The notes beneath the pieces are model-generated. The model ran no database searches, was not told the DNA's origin, and saw only the letters and a program-made list of their open reading frames with translations. Positions 1 through 7,850 of a DNA stretch of 64,000 nucleotides are shown here, in pieces (the stretch's first letter is position 1; each line of letters starts with the position of its first letter). The position numbers and the translations under genes are program-made. This stretch comes from JAVBMP01 sp031552195 (lineage in GTDB: Bacteria; Desulfobacterota; Desulfovibrionia; Desulfovibrionales; Desulfovibrionaceae), in assembly GCA_031552195.1 (NCBI GenBank), contig JAVBMT010000013.1, positions 23,977 through 87,976 of the forward strand, written 5' to 3'.

Positions 1-50
1 GCGACAAGCTCGGCGGCCGCTTTGAATTCTCAATGGGCCAGTTCTTCTAG
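1..50 (+). CDS. C-terminal end of an upstream gene, possibly an outer-membrane beta-barrel protein (partial)
   Basis: An open frame enters from the left edge (first full codon at base 3) and stops at TAG 48-50, giving the tail DKLGGRFEFSMGQFF. Alternating hydrophobic residues and a C-terminal phenylalanine resemble the terminal strand recognised by the Bam machinery in outer-membrane proteins. Only 15 residues are visible, so this could be chance. The next gene follows 129 bp later on the same strand. Confidence 0.35.
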   Translation, partial: DKLGGRFEFSMGQFF

Positions 51-84
51 AAGGTTTTCAGGCGCTCCGCGCGGCATCTGCAAA

Positions 85-124
85 GTTCAGCCATTACAGC
101 CGCCGCCGGTTGTAATGGCTGAAC
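85..124. terminator. Strong hairpin, possible terminator upstream of kdsD
   Basis: Perfect 14-bp inverted repeat (GTTCAGCCATTACA at 85-98 and its complement at 111-124) around a GC-rich loop. It sits between the stop codon at 50 and kdsD. No T-run follows, so it is either a non-canonical terminator or a repeat/processing hairpin. Confidence 0.4.
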
Positions 125-179
125 CGCTTACAGGGCGGCGCTGCAACCGGTCTCATTTTAACGCCACAACCGGAAAGCT

Positions 180-1181
180 ATGACCATGCAGCAAAACAAG
201 GCTTTATCCGCAAATGAATGGATAGAACGCGGCCGTGAGGTTCTGAATATAGAAATTGAAGGTCTGGAAACGGTGCGCGCAAACCTCGGGCCTTCGTTCG
301 TCGAGGCCCTGGCCCTGCTGGCCGCCTGCTCCGGCCGGGTGGTGGTGAGCGGAGTCGGCAAGTCAGGCCTGGTAGGCCGCAAACTGGCCGCAACCTTTTC
401 CTCTACCGGAACGCCTTCGTTTTTCATGCACCCGGTGGAAGGGCAGCACGGAGACCTGGGCTCACTGCGGGCGGAAGACGTTTGCATAGCCATTTCCAAT
501 TCCGGGCGCACCGATGAGCTTCTGGCCATTCTGCCCAGCCTGCGCAGCCTTGGGGTAAAAATCATATCCATGACCGGCAAGCCCGATTCGCCCCTGGCGC
601 AAATGGCCGACGTCAGCATAAATACCGGGGTTCCGCGCGAAGCCTGCCCCCTGAACCTGGCCCCGACCAGCAGCACCACGGCCGTTCTTGCCGCCGGAGA
701 CGCCCTGGCCGCCTGCCTGATCGACTGGAAAAACTTTACGGAAAACGACTTCAAAATTTTTCACCCCGGCGGCAGCCTGGGGCAGCGCCTCCGCCACAAA
801 ACCGGCGAGCTGATGCACGGCGCGCCACCGCTTTGCCCGGAAGACCAGCCTTTGGCCGCGGCGCTGGAAATTTTGAACCAGGCCGGATTCGGTGTGGTTT
901 TTCTTACGGACGCAAACGGAAAAATGTCCGGCCTTTTTACGGACGGCGACCTGCGCCGCATCATCTGCAAAGGCCTTTTCCAGGCGGAGTTGCCTGCCAA
1001 AACGGTAATGACGTCCGTTTTCAGCGGGGTGACCCCGGAAACGCCTGTGGCCGAAGCCCTTGACCTCATGGAGAACAAAGGCATTACGGTTTTGCCGGTG
1101 CTTACGGAAACGGGCGGCGTGGCCGGGGTTCTTCACCTGCACGACGTTCTGGGCAAAGGGCGCATCAAGTTCAGGCCGTAA
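180..1181 (+). CDS. kdsD: Arabinose-5-phosphate isomerase (KdsD/KpsF/GutQ family)
   Basis: 333 residues with an N-terminal SIS sugar-isomerase domain (about 30-190, including VVVSGVGKSGLVGRK, the STGTPSFFMHP segment and CIAISNSGRTDE) followed by two CBS motifs (about 210-330). This is the KdsD architecture at the usual length (about 330 aa). The enzyme interconverts ribulose-5-phosphate and arabinose-5-phosphate, the first committed step to Kdo for LPS inner core. An in-frame ATG two codons downstream (186) is an alternative start. It stands alone here rather than with kdsC/lpt genes. A palindromic repeat follows the stop. The family call is firm; KdsD versus GutQ/KpsF paralogy cannot be decided from sequence alone. 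Confidence 0.93.
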   Translation: MTMQQNKALSANEWIERGREVLNIEIEGLETVRANLGPSFVEALALLAACSGRVVVSGVGKSGLVGRKLAATFSSTGTPSFFMHPVEGQHGDLGSLRAEDVCIAISNSGRTDELLAILPSLRSLGVKIISMTGKPDSPLAQMADVSINTGVPREACPLNLAPTSSTTAVLAAGDALAACLIDWKNFTENDFKIFHPGGSLGQRLRHKTGELMHGAPPLCPEDQPLAAALEILNQAGFGVVFLTDANGKMSGLFTDGDLRRIICKGLFQAELPAKTVMTSVFSGVTPETPVAEALDLMENKGITVLPVLTETGGVAGVLHLHDVLGKGRIKFRP

Positions 1182-1239
1182 AGAACAACGCGCACGGCCA
1201 GGCTCGAGCGAAGCGCCTTCATCCGCCGTTCCTGAATTA

Positions 1240-1311
1240 GGGCATTTTAACTTTGAAAAAGTTTAAACGCCCTGGCGGTAGCTTTAACATACGCCCGCAA
1301 GCGAGCTGCGC
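1240..1311. repeat. Palindromic intergenic repeat, family 2 (copy 1)
   Basis: Imperfect 15-bp hairpin (GGGCATTTTAACTTT / AAAGTTTAAACGCCC) followed by a conserved CGCCCGCAAGCGAGC block. The same two-part unit occurs at 63673-63750, and the second part recurs at 7800-7840. It lies in the 296-bp gap between kdsD and the CBS gene and probably acts as a 3'-end or terminator-like element. No gene is seen in the rest of the gap. Confidence 0.7.
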
Positions 1312-1477
1312 ACCGATTCTTGCAGAGATATTTCAAAGCTAAAATGCTCTAAATGCGATAACTCCGCTTACCTTCCTGAACGCCTCCCCGCTCCGCCGGG
1401 GCGAGGGCATTCCATTTTCCGTTTTTTCATGCCATAATGGATAACGTCCATCATCCTCATTCATATAAGGAGCGCCT

Positions 1478-2140
1478 ATGCTGATACGCGAATGGATGAC
1501 CACCGATGTTGTCGCCATAACTGAAGACCAATCCATGATGAAGGCTTCGCGGCTGATGAAAGAGCATTCCGTGCACCGCTTGCCGGTCGTTGACGGGCAA
1601 GGCGTGGTCAAGGGCATCATTTCCGACCGCGACATAAAGGAAGCCTCTCCTTCCAAAGCCACGACCCTCGACATGCACGAACTTTACTACCTGCTTTCAG
1701 AGCTCAAGGTCAGGGACATCATGACCAAAAACCCGGTTTGCGTTAAACCGGACGATTCGGTCGAACAGGCCGCGCTGGAAATGATCGAACGCCACATCGG
1801 CGGCATGCCGGTAGTCGACGACGCCGGAAAGCTGGTCGGAATCATCTGCGACAGCGACATTTTCAAGGTGCTGATAAACATAAGCGGAGCGAACGCTCCC
1901 GGCTTGCAGCTGGCTTTTGACCTGCCCTCGGCTCCCGGCGGGCTGCGCCCCGTTCTTGGCTCGCTTAAAGAGCATAATGCCGATATCGTTTCCGTGCTGA
2001 ACCTGCAAAACGAAACCGGGCAAGACCTGCGCCGGGTTTACGTGCGCGTGAGAAAACTCGGACCGGACGCTGAAAACGCGCTGATAAAAGACATGCGCGA
2101 ACGCTTCGGCCTGCTGCATGTTACCAGAAGCGGTCGCTAG
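1478..2140 (+). CDS. CBS-CBS-ACT domain protein (AcuB-like)
   Basis: 220 residues. A first CBS motif covers about 7-60 (REWMTTDVVAITED, then PVVDGQGVVKGIISDRDI) and a second about 78-130 (DIMTKNPVCVKPDD, then PVVDDAGKLVGIICDSDI). A C-terminal segment of about 85 residues has an ACT-like pattern (ADIVSVLNLQ ... RRVYVRVR). CBS pairs bind adenosine nucleotides, and CBS-ACT proteins such as AcuB are regulatory. AAGGAG 6 nt before the ATG supports the start. No catalytic domain is present, so the role is probably nucleotide or amino-acid sensing. The specific target is unknown. Confidence 0.85.
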   Translation: MLIREWMTTDVVAITEDQSMMKASRLMKEHSVHRLPVVDGQGVVKGIISDRDIKEASPSKATTLDMHELYYLLSELKVRDIMTKNPVCVKPDDSVEQAALEMIERHIGGMPVVDDAGKLVGIICDSDIFKVLINISGANAPGLQLAFDLPSAPGGLRPVLGSLKEHNADIVSVLNLQNETGQDLRRVYVRVRKLGPDAENALIKDMRERFGLLHVTRSGR

Positions 2141-2204
2141 AAACCAGTCTCTAAAGCATTTTACACTTGAATAGGCGCTTAACGGCGAGCCAAACTCGCC
2201 TGCG

Positions 2205-2326
2205 ACTATTTTCAAACGCCGGTCAAGCGTATCTTTTTTTCCGCCCGTGTGCCGTACGGGACGCTTCTTTCGCAAAAAAGCCGCTTTTCTCGCCTTCGGC
2301 GCAAAGCCTTTTATAAAACAGCCCCA
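2205..2326 (-). repeat. MITE-like dispersed repeat, family 1 (copy D, degenerate)
   Basis: Read on the minus strand it starts GGGGCTGTTTTATAAAAGG and continues TTTGCGC, GCGGCTTTTTTGCG, a stretch around CGTACGG, then CGGAAAAAAAGATACGCTTG. This follows the order of conserved blocks in the copies at 4650, 10899 and 43391. The distal end is eroded, so no clear second inverted repeat remains. It occupies the gap between the CBS gene and the TRIC gene. Confidence 0.65.
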
Positions 2327-2351
2327 AGCCGGAGTGCCCTGGGGCTGTTTT
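2315..2351 (+). terminator. Hairpin terminator candidate
   Basis: Perfect 12-bp inverted repeat AAAACAGCCCCA (2315-2326) and TGGGGCTGTTTT (2340-2351) with A- and T-rich ends, so it could act in both directions. The left arm is the end of repeat copy D. It lies 175 bp after the CBS gene stop. Confidence 0.55.
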
Positions 2352-2396
2352 GCCTTGGAGCGTTGTTCGTGGTCTGCGGTTATACCGCCTGCCCCC

Positions 2397-2424
2397 TTGT
2401 TATTTTTCCCGTATAGGGCATAAT
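2397..2424 (+). promoter_or_regulatory. Candidate sigma-70 promoter for the TRIC-like gene
   Basis: TTGTTA (2397-2402), a 16-nt spacer and CATAAT (2419-2424), about 73 nt before the start codon. Each hexamer matches consensus at 4 or 5 positions. Together with repeat D and the hairpin this accounts for the 356-bp gap 2141-2496. Confidence 0.4.
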
Positions 2425-2496
2425 TATGGGCGATTATGGCTCAAGGCGCGGCGGAAATTGCCGCGAAACTAACTCAACGGGGACTGCGCGGACCAT

Positions 2497-3132
2497 ATGG
2501 CGATAGAGCTGCCTTCACCTCTCATTAATGAAATCATGTCGCTGGCCGGCATTTTCGTGTTCGCCATAAGCGGCGCGGTGGCCGGCATACGCCGCCAGTG
2601 CGACATCTTCGGCGTTCTGGTGCTTGCCGTCACAGCCTCCTTGTTCGGCGGAATCGCGCGCGACGTTCTGCTGGGCGCCCTCCCGCCGGCCAATCTCCAA
2701 TCCTGGGAATACCTGGCGGCGGCCGGCGCGGCGGCCGTGGTCAGCTTTTATTTCTACCCCCTGGTCAGCCGCCTGGACAACCCGGTGGAAATATTCGACG
2801 CCATCGGCCTTGGGGTTTTTACCGTCATCGGCACGGAAAAAGCCCTGTTTTACGGGCTCAATGCTCCCTGGGCCATCGTTCTCGGCGTTATTACGGCCAT
2901 AGGCGGCGGCATAGCGCGCGACGTCCTGCTCGGGCAAATGCCCATAGTCTTGCGCGCCGAAATATATGCGACCGCGGCGTTGTTAGGGTCGGCCATTGTG
3001 GCCGTCTGCTATAGAATGCTGCCGCAAATTCCGTCAGATTACGCCCTGGCCGCCGGAGCGGCGGTTTGCACCACCCTGCGGCTGCTGGCCCTGCATTATC
3101 GCTGGCACATAAACATAAGCCCGCCTTCATGA
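2497..3132 (+). CDS. Trimeric intracellular cation channel family membrane protein (UPF0126/YicG-like)
   Basis: 211 residues, almost entirely hydrophobic, with about seven membrane segments. It shows the internal duplication typical of this family: two glycine-rich repeats, each followed by the same motif (GGIARDVLLGALPP near 50 and GGGIARDVLLGQMP near 137). Bacterial TRIC homologues form K+-permeable channels in the inner membrane. It is monocistronic, with a weak Shine-Dalgarno. The family assignment rests on the repeated GGxxRD motif. Confidence 0.9.
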   Translation: MAIELPSPLINEIMSLAGIFVFAISGAVAGIRRQCDIFGVLVLAVTASLFGGIARDVLLGALPPANLQSWEYLAAAGAAAVVSFYFYPLVSRLDNPVEIFDAIGLGVFTVIGTEKALFYGLNAPWAIVLGVITAIGGGIARDVLLGQMPIVLRAEIYATAALLGSAIVAVCYRMLPQIPSDYALAAGAAVCTTLRLLALHYRWHINISPPS

Positions 3133-3296
3133 AGGATGAAAGCGGGGTTTTGCGCGCCCGGCAGTCTTGACAAACAGTGGGGCGGAAGAACATAATAACG
3201 AATAAAGCCAGCCTGGGAACAAATGGCTTCGGGTTGCCGGCGGGCTGATTCCGGCGCGATTTACGCGGCCGGCCTCAACAAACTAAAGGATCTAAA

Positions 3297-4649
3297 ATGG
3301 GCAAAAGGCTTTTTGGAACAGACGGCATGCGCGGTCAGGTCAACGTCTATCCCATGGTGCCTGACATGGCTTTGCGCCTCGGCCTGGCCGCCGGGACATA
3401 TTTCAGAAGCGGCGATAAAACCCACCGTGTCGTTATCGGCAAAGACACCCGCCTTTCCGGCTATATTTTTGAAGACGCCCTTACGGCCGGGCTGTGCGCC
3501 GCCGGCATGAACGTAATGCTGGTCGGCCCGATGCCTACCCCGGCCATAGCCTTTCTCACGCGCAGCATGCGGGCCGATTTCGGCGTGGTCATTTCCGCCT
3601 CGCACAACCCGTATCACGACAACGGCATAAAATTTTTCGACGCGAACGGCTACAAGCTTCCGGACAAGGTCGAAGACATCATCACAGACATGGTGCTCGA
3701 CCCCACCTGGGAATGGGATTACCCGCCCGCGAACAAGGTGGGCAAGGCCAAAAAAATTGAAGACTCCTCGGGCCGCTACATCGTTTCAATCAAGAACAGC
3801 TTTCCCTCGCACCTTACGCTGGACGGCCTGCGCGTGGTCATAGACTGCGCCAACGGCGCCAACTACAAAGTCGCCCCCATGGCCCTGGAAGAACTGGGGG
3901 CCGAGGTCGTTAAAATAGGCGCCGAACCGGACGGCTTGAACATCAACTACCGTTGCGGATCTCTGCACCCTGACGTAGCCGCGGCCAAGGTTGTCGAAAC
4001 CCGCGCCGACATCGGCATAGCCCTTGACGGCGACGCCGACCGCGTGATCCTGGTCGATGAAAAAGGCACCATACTGGACGGGGACCAGATCATGGCCATG
4101 TGCGCCCAGGACATGATGCAGCGCGGCTGCCTGCCGCAAAACAAACTGGTGGCCACGGTAATGAGCAACATGGCCCTCGAGGTCTTCATGAAAGACAACG
4201 GCGGATCGCTCCTGCGCACCGCCGTGGGCGACCGCTACGTGGTTGAAGCCATGTGCGAACACGGCCTTAACCTTGGCGGCGAACAGTCCGGCCACCTCAT
4301 TTTCCGCGAATACAGCACAACGGGCGACGGCCTGCTGGCCGCCCTTCAGGTTTTGCGCATCATGTGCGAACGCGGCAAGCCGCTTTCAGCGCTGGCCGGG
4401 CAGCTCGACCTTTTCCCGCAAACCCTGATCAACGTGCCGGTGAAAGAAAAACGGCCCTTTGAGGAATGCGAAGACATCATGACCGCCAAAGACAAGGCGG
4501 AAAAAAACCTGGGCGAACGCGGGCGCGTGCTGCTGCGCTATTCCGGCACAGAACCGCTGGTGCGCGTAATGGTGGAAGGCGAAGACGAAGAGCAGGTGGC
4601 CCGCCTGGCGGAAGACATGGCTGAAGCCGTGCGTTGCGCCCTGCGCTAG
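3297..4649 (+). CDS. glmM: Phosphoglucosamine mutase
   Basis: 450 residues, the normal GlmM length. The substrate-facing start GTDGMRG is at 7-13, the phosphoserine loop VVISASHNPYHDNG has the catalytic serine at 102, the metal-binding loop DGDADR is near 244, the sugar-binding GGEQSGH near 327, and the phosphate-binding RYSGTEPLVRVM near the C terminus. It converts glucosamine-6-phosphate to glucosamine-1-phosphate for UDP-GlcNAc, feeding peptidoglycan and LPS. AAAGGA precedes the ATG. Its TAG stop lies within or at the edge of repeat copy A, which begins immediately after the last codon. Confidence 0.97.
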   Translation: MGKRLFGTDGMRGQVNVYPMVPDMALRLGLAAGTYFRSGDKTHRVVIGKDTRLSGYIFEDALTAGLCAAGMNVMLVGPMPTPAIAFLTRSMRADFGVVISASHNPYHDNGIKFFDANGYKLPDKVEDIITDMVLDPTWEWDYPPANKVGKAKKIEDSSGRYIVSIKNSFPSHLTLDGLRVVIDCANGANYKVAPMALEELGAEVVKIGAEPDGLNINYRCGSLHPDVAAAKVVETRADIGIALDGDADRVILVDEKGTILDGDQIMAMCAQDMMQRGCLPQNKLVATVMSNMALEVFMKDNGGSLLRTAVGDRYVVEAMCEHGLNLGGEQSGHLIFREYSTTGDGLLAALQVLRIMCERGKPLSALAGQLDLFPQTLINVPVKEKRPFEECEDIMTAKDKAEKNLGERGRVLLRYSGTEPLVRVMVEGEDEEQVARLAEDMAEAVRCALR

Positions 4650-4795
4650 GGGGACGTTTTTCTAAATAAGCGCCTTTGCGCCATAGACAAGGAAAACGGC
4701 CTTGTTGCGAATGGGAATATATTCTTGCGGTGCCCGAGCGGAGAAAAAAATACGCTGACGCGGCATTCAGGCAAAAGATTTGGTTAGAGGCAAGC
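4650..4795 (+). repeat. MITE-like dispersed repeat, family 1 (copy A)
   Basis: About 145 bp beginning at the glmM stop codon. It contains TTTCTAAATAAGCG, AGACAAGGAAAACGGCCTT, GCGGAGAAAAAAATACG, GACGCGGCATTCAGGCAAAAG and a decayed right end. The same blocks in the same order occur in copies B and C. It has no coding capacity of its own. Confidence 0.8.
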
Positions 4796-5083
4796 TCAGG
4801 AACGGCCCGGCATTTTCAGTGCCGGGCCGCTACGCGGCGCATAGGGCTGACGCCGCATCCGCCGGAAGCTGCTCTATTGATTTTAAAAAGTGATAAAATA
4901 TATCGCCTTAAAGTTCTGAGCGGACGCGTGCCGGACATTAGACGCGCATCCGCCAGCTGAACTCCCTATCGGGGAAACCGGGTTTTCACTGGTCCATTCC
5001 GGGCGCAAGGCGGCGTATATTCGAATGAACTACGCCTCCTTGCCTTGCCGCGCGTTGTTGCCATATCCCATTCAGGAGGCCTT
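4796..5083. other. Intergenic region with two hairpins, no gene seen
   Basis: Between repeat A and the DUF169 gene. It contains a perfect 10-bp hairpin at 4803-4829 (CGGCCCGGCA and complement, no T-run) and a 13-bp inverted repeat with one mismatch at 5005-5043 (GCAAGGCGGCGTA / TACGCCTCCTTGC) just upstream of the next Shine-Dalgarno. The second could influence translation of the downstream gene. Neither matches a riboswitch I know. Confidence 0.4.
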
Positions 5084-5878
5084 ATGTCCATGTCTTTCGC
5101 CGAGATGCAGGAATGCCTGATGCGCGAACTGCGCCTTTATCACTACCCCATTGCGGTGCAATATCTTTTTGACGAAGCCGAGGTTGAAGATTTCAAAAAA
5201 GAATTCTCACCCCTGGTTCCGGCAAAATCGCTGAGTTACTGCCAATGGGAAATAGCGGCCCGCATGCGCGGCGACGTGGTGCTGGGCATGCCGGAAAACC
5301 TGAGTTGCTCCAGCGCGGCCTACTGTTTCGGCTGGAAAGAACTTGACGAAACGATTCTTAAAAGCCACCTGCACCTCGTGCGCGATATGGAACAGGGGGA
5401 ATCCTTTTTCCGCAGCAAGGTCCGCCTGCCCATGGGCCAGCTCAAGGCCGTGGCGGTCATGCCTCTGGGCAAGGCCCGGCGAACGCCCACGCTGGCGCAT
5501 TTTTACTGCGACAACATACAGGCCCTGTTTCTCTGCATAGACTATATGTCCGCAACAAACGCCCACCCCCTGCGTTCCTGCATGAGCATTAATTCCGCCG
5601 CTTGCGGCGGAGGGGTGTTTTCGCATATTGAGCAGACCTTCAACACCCTTCCCCCTTGTTTCGGCGGGCACACTTCCGGAAAAACGGAGCGCGGCGAAAC
5701 CAATGTGTTCATTCCGGGCAAAGATATTGAAAAAACCGTGCTGCGCATGCTTGAACGCATCAAAAAACCCGAGGCGCTTCAGGGCGCGCCCGCCCCTTTC
5801 CCCGGCGCGCACATCTGTAAAAACTGTTCGCGCATCGCTTTCAAACAGCCTGACCCGGACGGAACCACTAAACTCTAA
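5084..5878 (+). CDS. DUF169 family protein (COG2043-like)
   Basis: 264 residues from the ATG at 5084, chosen because a full AGGAGG (5074-5079) precedes it at 4 nt. The start MSMSFAEMQECLMRELRLYHYPIAVQYLFDE and the body (SYCQWEIAARMRGDVVLGMPENLSCSSAAYCFGW, then MPLGKARRTP) fit the DUF169 pattern of conserved cysteines and glycines. The C terminus has another Cys pair (HICKNCSRIAF). Family members are common in anaerobes and have no settled function; the cysteines suggest metal or redox chemistry, which is inference. It is an isolated gene. Confidence 0.8.
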   Translation: MSMSFAEMQECLMRELRLYHYPIAVQYLFDEAEVEDFKKEFSPLVPAKSLSYCQWEIAARMRGDVVLGMPENLSCSSAAYCFGWKELDETILKSHLHLVRDMEQGESFFRSKVRLPMGQLKAVAVMPLGKARRTPTLAHFYCDNIQALFLCIDYMSATNAHPLRSCMSINSAACGGGVFSHIEQTFNTLPPCFGGHTSGKTERGETNVFIPGKDIEKTVLRMLERIKKPEALQGAPAPFPGAHICKNCSRIAFKQPDPDGTTKL

Positions 5879-5950
5879 GAGCATTTTTACTTTAAAAAAG
5901 TTTAAATGCCTTCAGGGTATTTTTTAAAAATGCTCGCCGATGCGTAAGGC
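5879..5950. repeat. Family 2 palindromic repeat variant / terminator hairpin after the DUF169 gene
   Basis: Directly after the stop codon. GAGCATTTTTA (5879-5889) pairs perfectly with TAAAAATGCTC (5925-5935), enclosing ACTTTAAAAAAGTTTAAATGCC, which itself resembles the family 2 hairpin. It probably ends transcription of the DUF169 gene. Confidence 0.55.
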
Positions 5951-6014
5951 GCTGGATAAAAATTCAGCTTCTTGCGCATTTTACTTATTTCGCGCTCTGC
6001 GCTATCGTTAAAAA

Positions 6015-7781
6015 ATGCATGAATATAATTTACTGGAAATTCTGGCTGTAGGTTTTGTTCTGGCCCTTGCTTTCGGTTATGCCGCGCACCGCTTGAAACT
6101 TTCCCCCATAGTCGGCTATCTGCTGGCGGGTTTTCTGGTCGGCCCGCACTCGCCCGGTTTTGTGGCCGATGCGGGCCTGGCGGGGCAGCTTTCCGAAGCC
6201 GGAGTCATACTCCTCATGTTCGGGGTCGGGCTGCATTTCAACATGCAAGACCTCCTGGCCGTGAAAGGCGTGTCTTTGCCCGGAGCGATAGCGCAAAGCA
6301 CCGTGGCTACCGCGCTCGGGGCCGCTGTGGCCGTTGCGCTGGGTTACCCGCTGTCTGTGGGGCTGTTCATGGGCATGGGCCTGGCCGTAGCCAGCACTGT
6401 GGTGCTTTTACGGGTGCTTACAGACAGCAATATGTTGAACACCGTTCACGGGCATGTCGCCGTGGGCTGGCTGGTTGTTGAAGACCTCTTCACCGTGCTC
6501 ATTTTGGTCTTGCTGCCCAGCCTGGCCATGATCACGGGCGCCGGCGGCCTTCCGCCCGAAGGCGCGGGCGTGTTGCCCCTGCTTAAAGCCTTCGGCGGGG
6601 CGGCCTTGCGCCTCGGCGCTTTGTGGGTTGTCGTGCTTGTGGTGGGGGGAAAGGTCGTACCCTGGCTTATCACCAGGGTTGCCCGCACCCGCTCGCAGGA
6701 GCTTTTCACCCTTACCGTGCTGGCCGCCGCTTTCGCGACCGCCGTGGCCGCTGCGGTGTTCTTTCAGGCCTCTATGGCGCTTGGCGCTTTTCTCGGAGGC
6801 ATGGTCATAGGCAAAACCAAAGTCAGCCACAAGGCCGGAACGGACATACTGCCCATGCGCGACGCCTTCGCCGTGCTGTTCTTCATTTCCGTGGGCATGC
6901 TGTTCGACCCGTCTTTTTTGCTGGCCCAGCCCCTGCTTATAGCGCTTTGCCTGCTGATCGTGCTTGTGGCCAAGCCTGTTACCGCCTTCGTCGTGGTCTG
7001 CCTTCTCGGCTATTCCGCCAATACCGCGCTTATTGTGGCCGTAAGCCTGGCCCAGATAGGGGAGTTTTCCTTCATTCTGGCGCAGCAGGCGCAACACCTG
7101 GGCTTGGTGCCGGACATGGTGTATAACGTCATGGTGGTGTGCGCCCTGGTTTCCATAACCCTGAACCCCTGGCTTTTCGGAGCTGTGCCCGCCATCAGGA
7201 AATTTTTGCGACGCAAACCCGGAATCTGGAAATTCCTGAACGCCAGGGCCGAGAAGAAATCCGCCAGAGGGTTTCAGCCAAGCCCGGTGGAACAGCCTGA
7301 CGGAGAGGTTATCTGCGCCATTGTAGTGGGGTACGGCCCCACAGGGAAAAACGTGGTGGCCTCGATGCAGGAAGAACAGATCAGGCCTGTCGTCATCGAC
7401 CTGAATATGGACACGGTCAACCAGCTGAACGCGGATAATATCGCCGCTATTTACGGTGATTCGTCAAAACGCGATATTTTGCAGGCCGCCGGCATCGGAA
7501 TGGCCCGTTACCTTGTCATAACCCTGCCGCACCTTGAACAGACCGCGGTTACAGCGGCGGTCGCCAAAAATATCAACCCGGAAATACGCATTCTGGCCAG
7601 GGCGCGTTTTTTGAATGATGAAGAGTTCTTGCGCAAGATGGGGGTTGCGGACATAACTTTTGAGGAAAATGAAGTGGCGCGCGCGCTCACGCAAATGGTG
7701 AAAGAAGACATACGCCGCTGCAACGAAAACATGAGCCTTTGCCTGGCGGAAAACCTGGCGGCCGGATCGGAAGAATTTTAA
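6015..7781 (+). CDS. Kef-type cation:proton antiporter with RCK domain
   Basis: 588 residues. About 1-390 form a CPA2-type transporter with roughly 12 membrane segments (opening YAAHRLKLSPIVGYLLAGFLVGPHSPG). About 425-560 are a TrkA-N/RCK nucleotide-binding domain (VVGYGPTGKNVVASM with the GxGxxG fold, then IYGDSSKRDILQAAGI). The C-terminal TrkA-C domain is absent or very short. YbaL/KefB-type proteins move K+ or Na+ against H+ under ligand control through the RCK domain. No Shine-Dalgarno is evident before the ATG. It converges on ptsI. Confidence 0.9.
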   Translation: MHEYNLLEILAVGFVLALAFGYAAHRLKLSPIVGYLLAGFLVGPHSPGFVADAGLAGQLSEAGVILLMFGVGLHFNMQDLLAVKGVSLPGAIAQSTVATALGAAVAVALGYPLSVGLFMGMGLAVASTVVLLRVLTDSNMLNTVHGHVAVGWLVVEDLFTVLILVLLPSLAMITGAGGLPPEGAGVLPLLKAFGGAALRLGALWVVVLVVGGKVVPWLITRVARTRSQELFTLTVLAAAFATAVAAAVFFQASMALGAFLGGMVIGKTKVSHKAGTDILPMRDAFAVLFFISVGMLFDPSFLLAQPLLIALCLLIVLVAKPVTAFVVVCLLGYSANTALIVAVSLAQIGEFSFILAQQAQHLGLVPDMVYNVMVVCALVSITLNPWLFGAVPAIRKFLRRKPGIWKFLNARAEKKSARGFQPSPVEQPDGEVICAIVVGYGPTGKNVVASMQEEQIRPVVIDLNMDTVNQLNADNIAAIYGDSSKRDILQAAGIGMARYLVITLPHLEQTAVTAAVAKNINPEIRILARARFLNDEEFLRKMGVADITFEENEVARALTQMVKEDIRRCNENMSLCLAENLAAGSEEF

Positions 7782-7845
7782 CAAAGTTAAAATTCTTCCG
7801 GCGGGCGCGCAGCGGACGCACGCAAGCGAGCAGCGCGGTGTTCTG
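7768..7845. terminator. Bidirectional terminator hairpin with family 2 repeat tail
   Basis: Between the convergent antiporter and ptsI genes. A perfect 15-bp stem (CGGAAGAATTTTAAC at 7768-7782 and its complement at 7786-7800) with a 3-nt loop overlaps the antiporter stop codon. It is followed by CGCACGCAAGCGAGCAGCGCGG, the second half of the family 2 repeat. The stem sequence differs from other copies while the layout is the same. Confidence 0.65.
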
Positions 7846-7850
7846 AAAAG

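Noticed and set aside
4796..5083. Riboswitch or structured RNA upstream of the DUF169 gene
   Set aside because: Only two simple hairpins are seen and no known aptamer pattern is recognisable.
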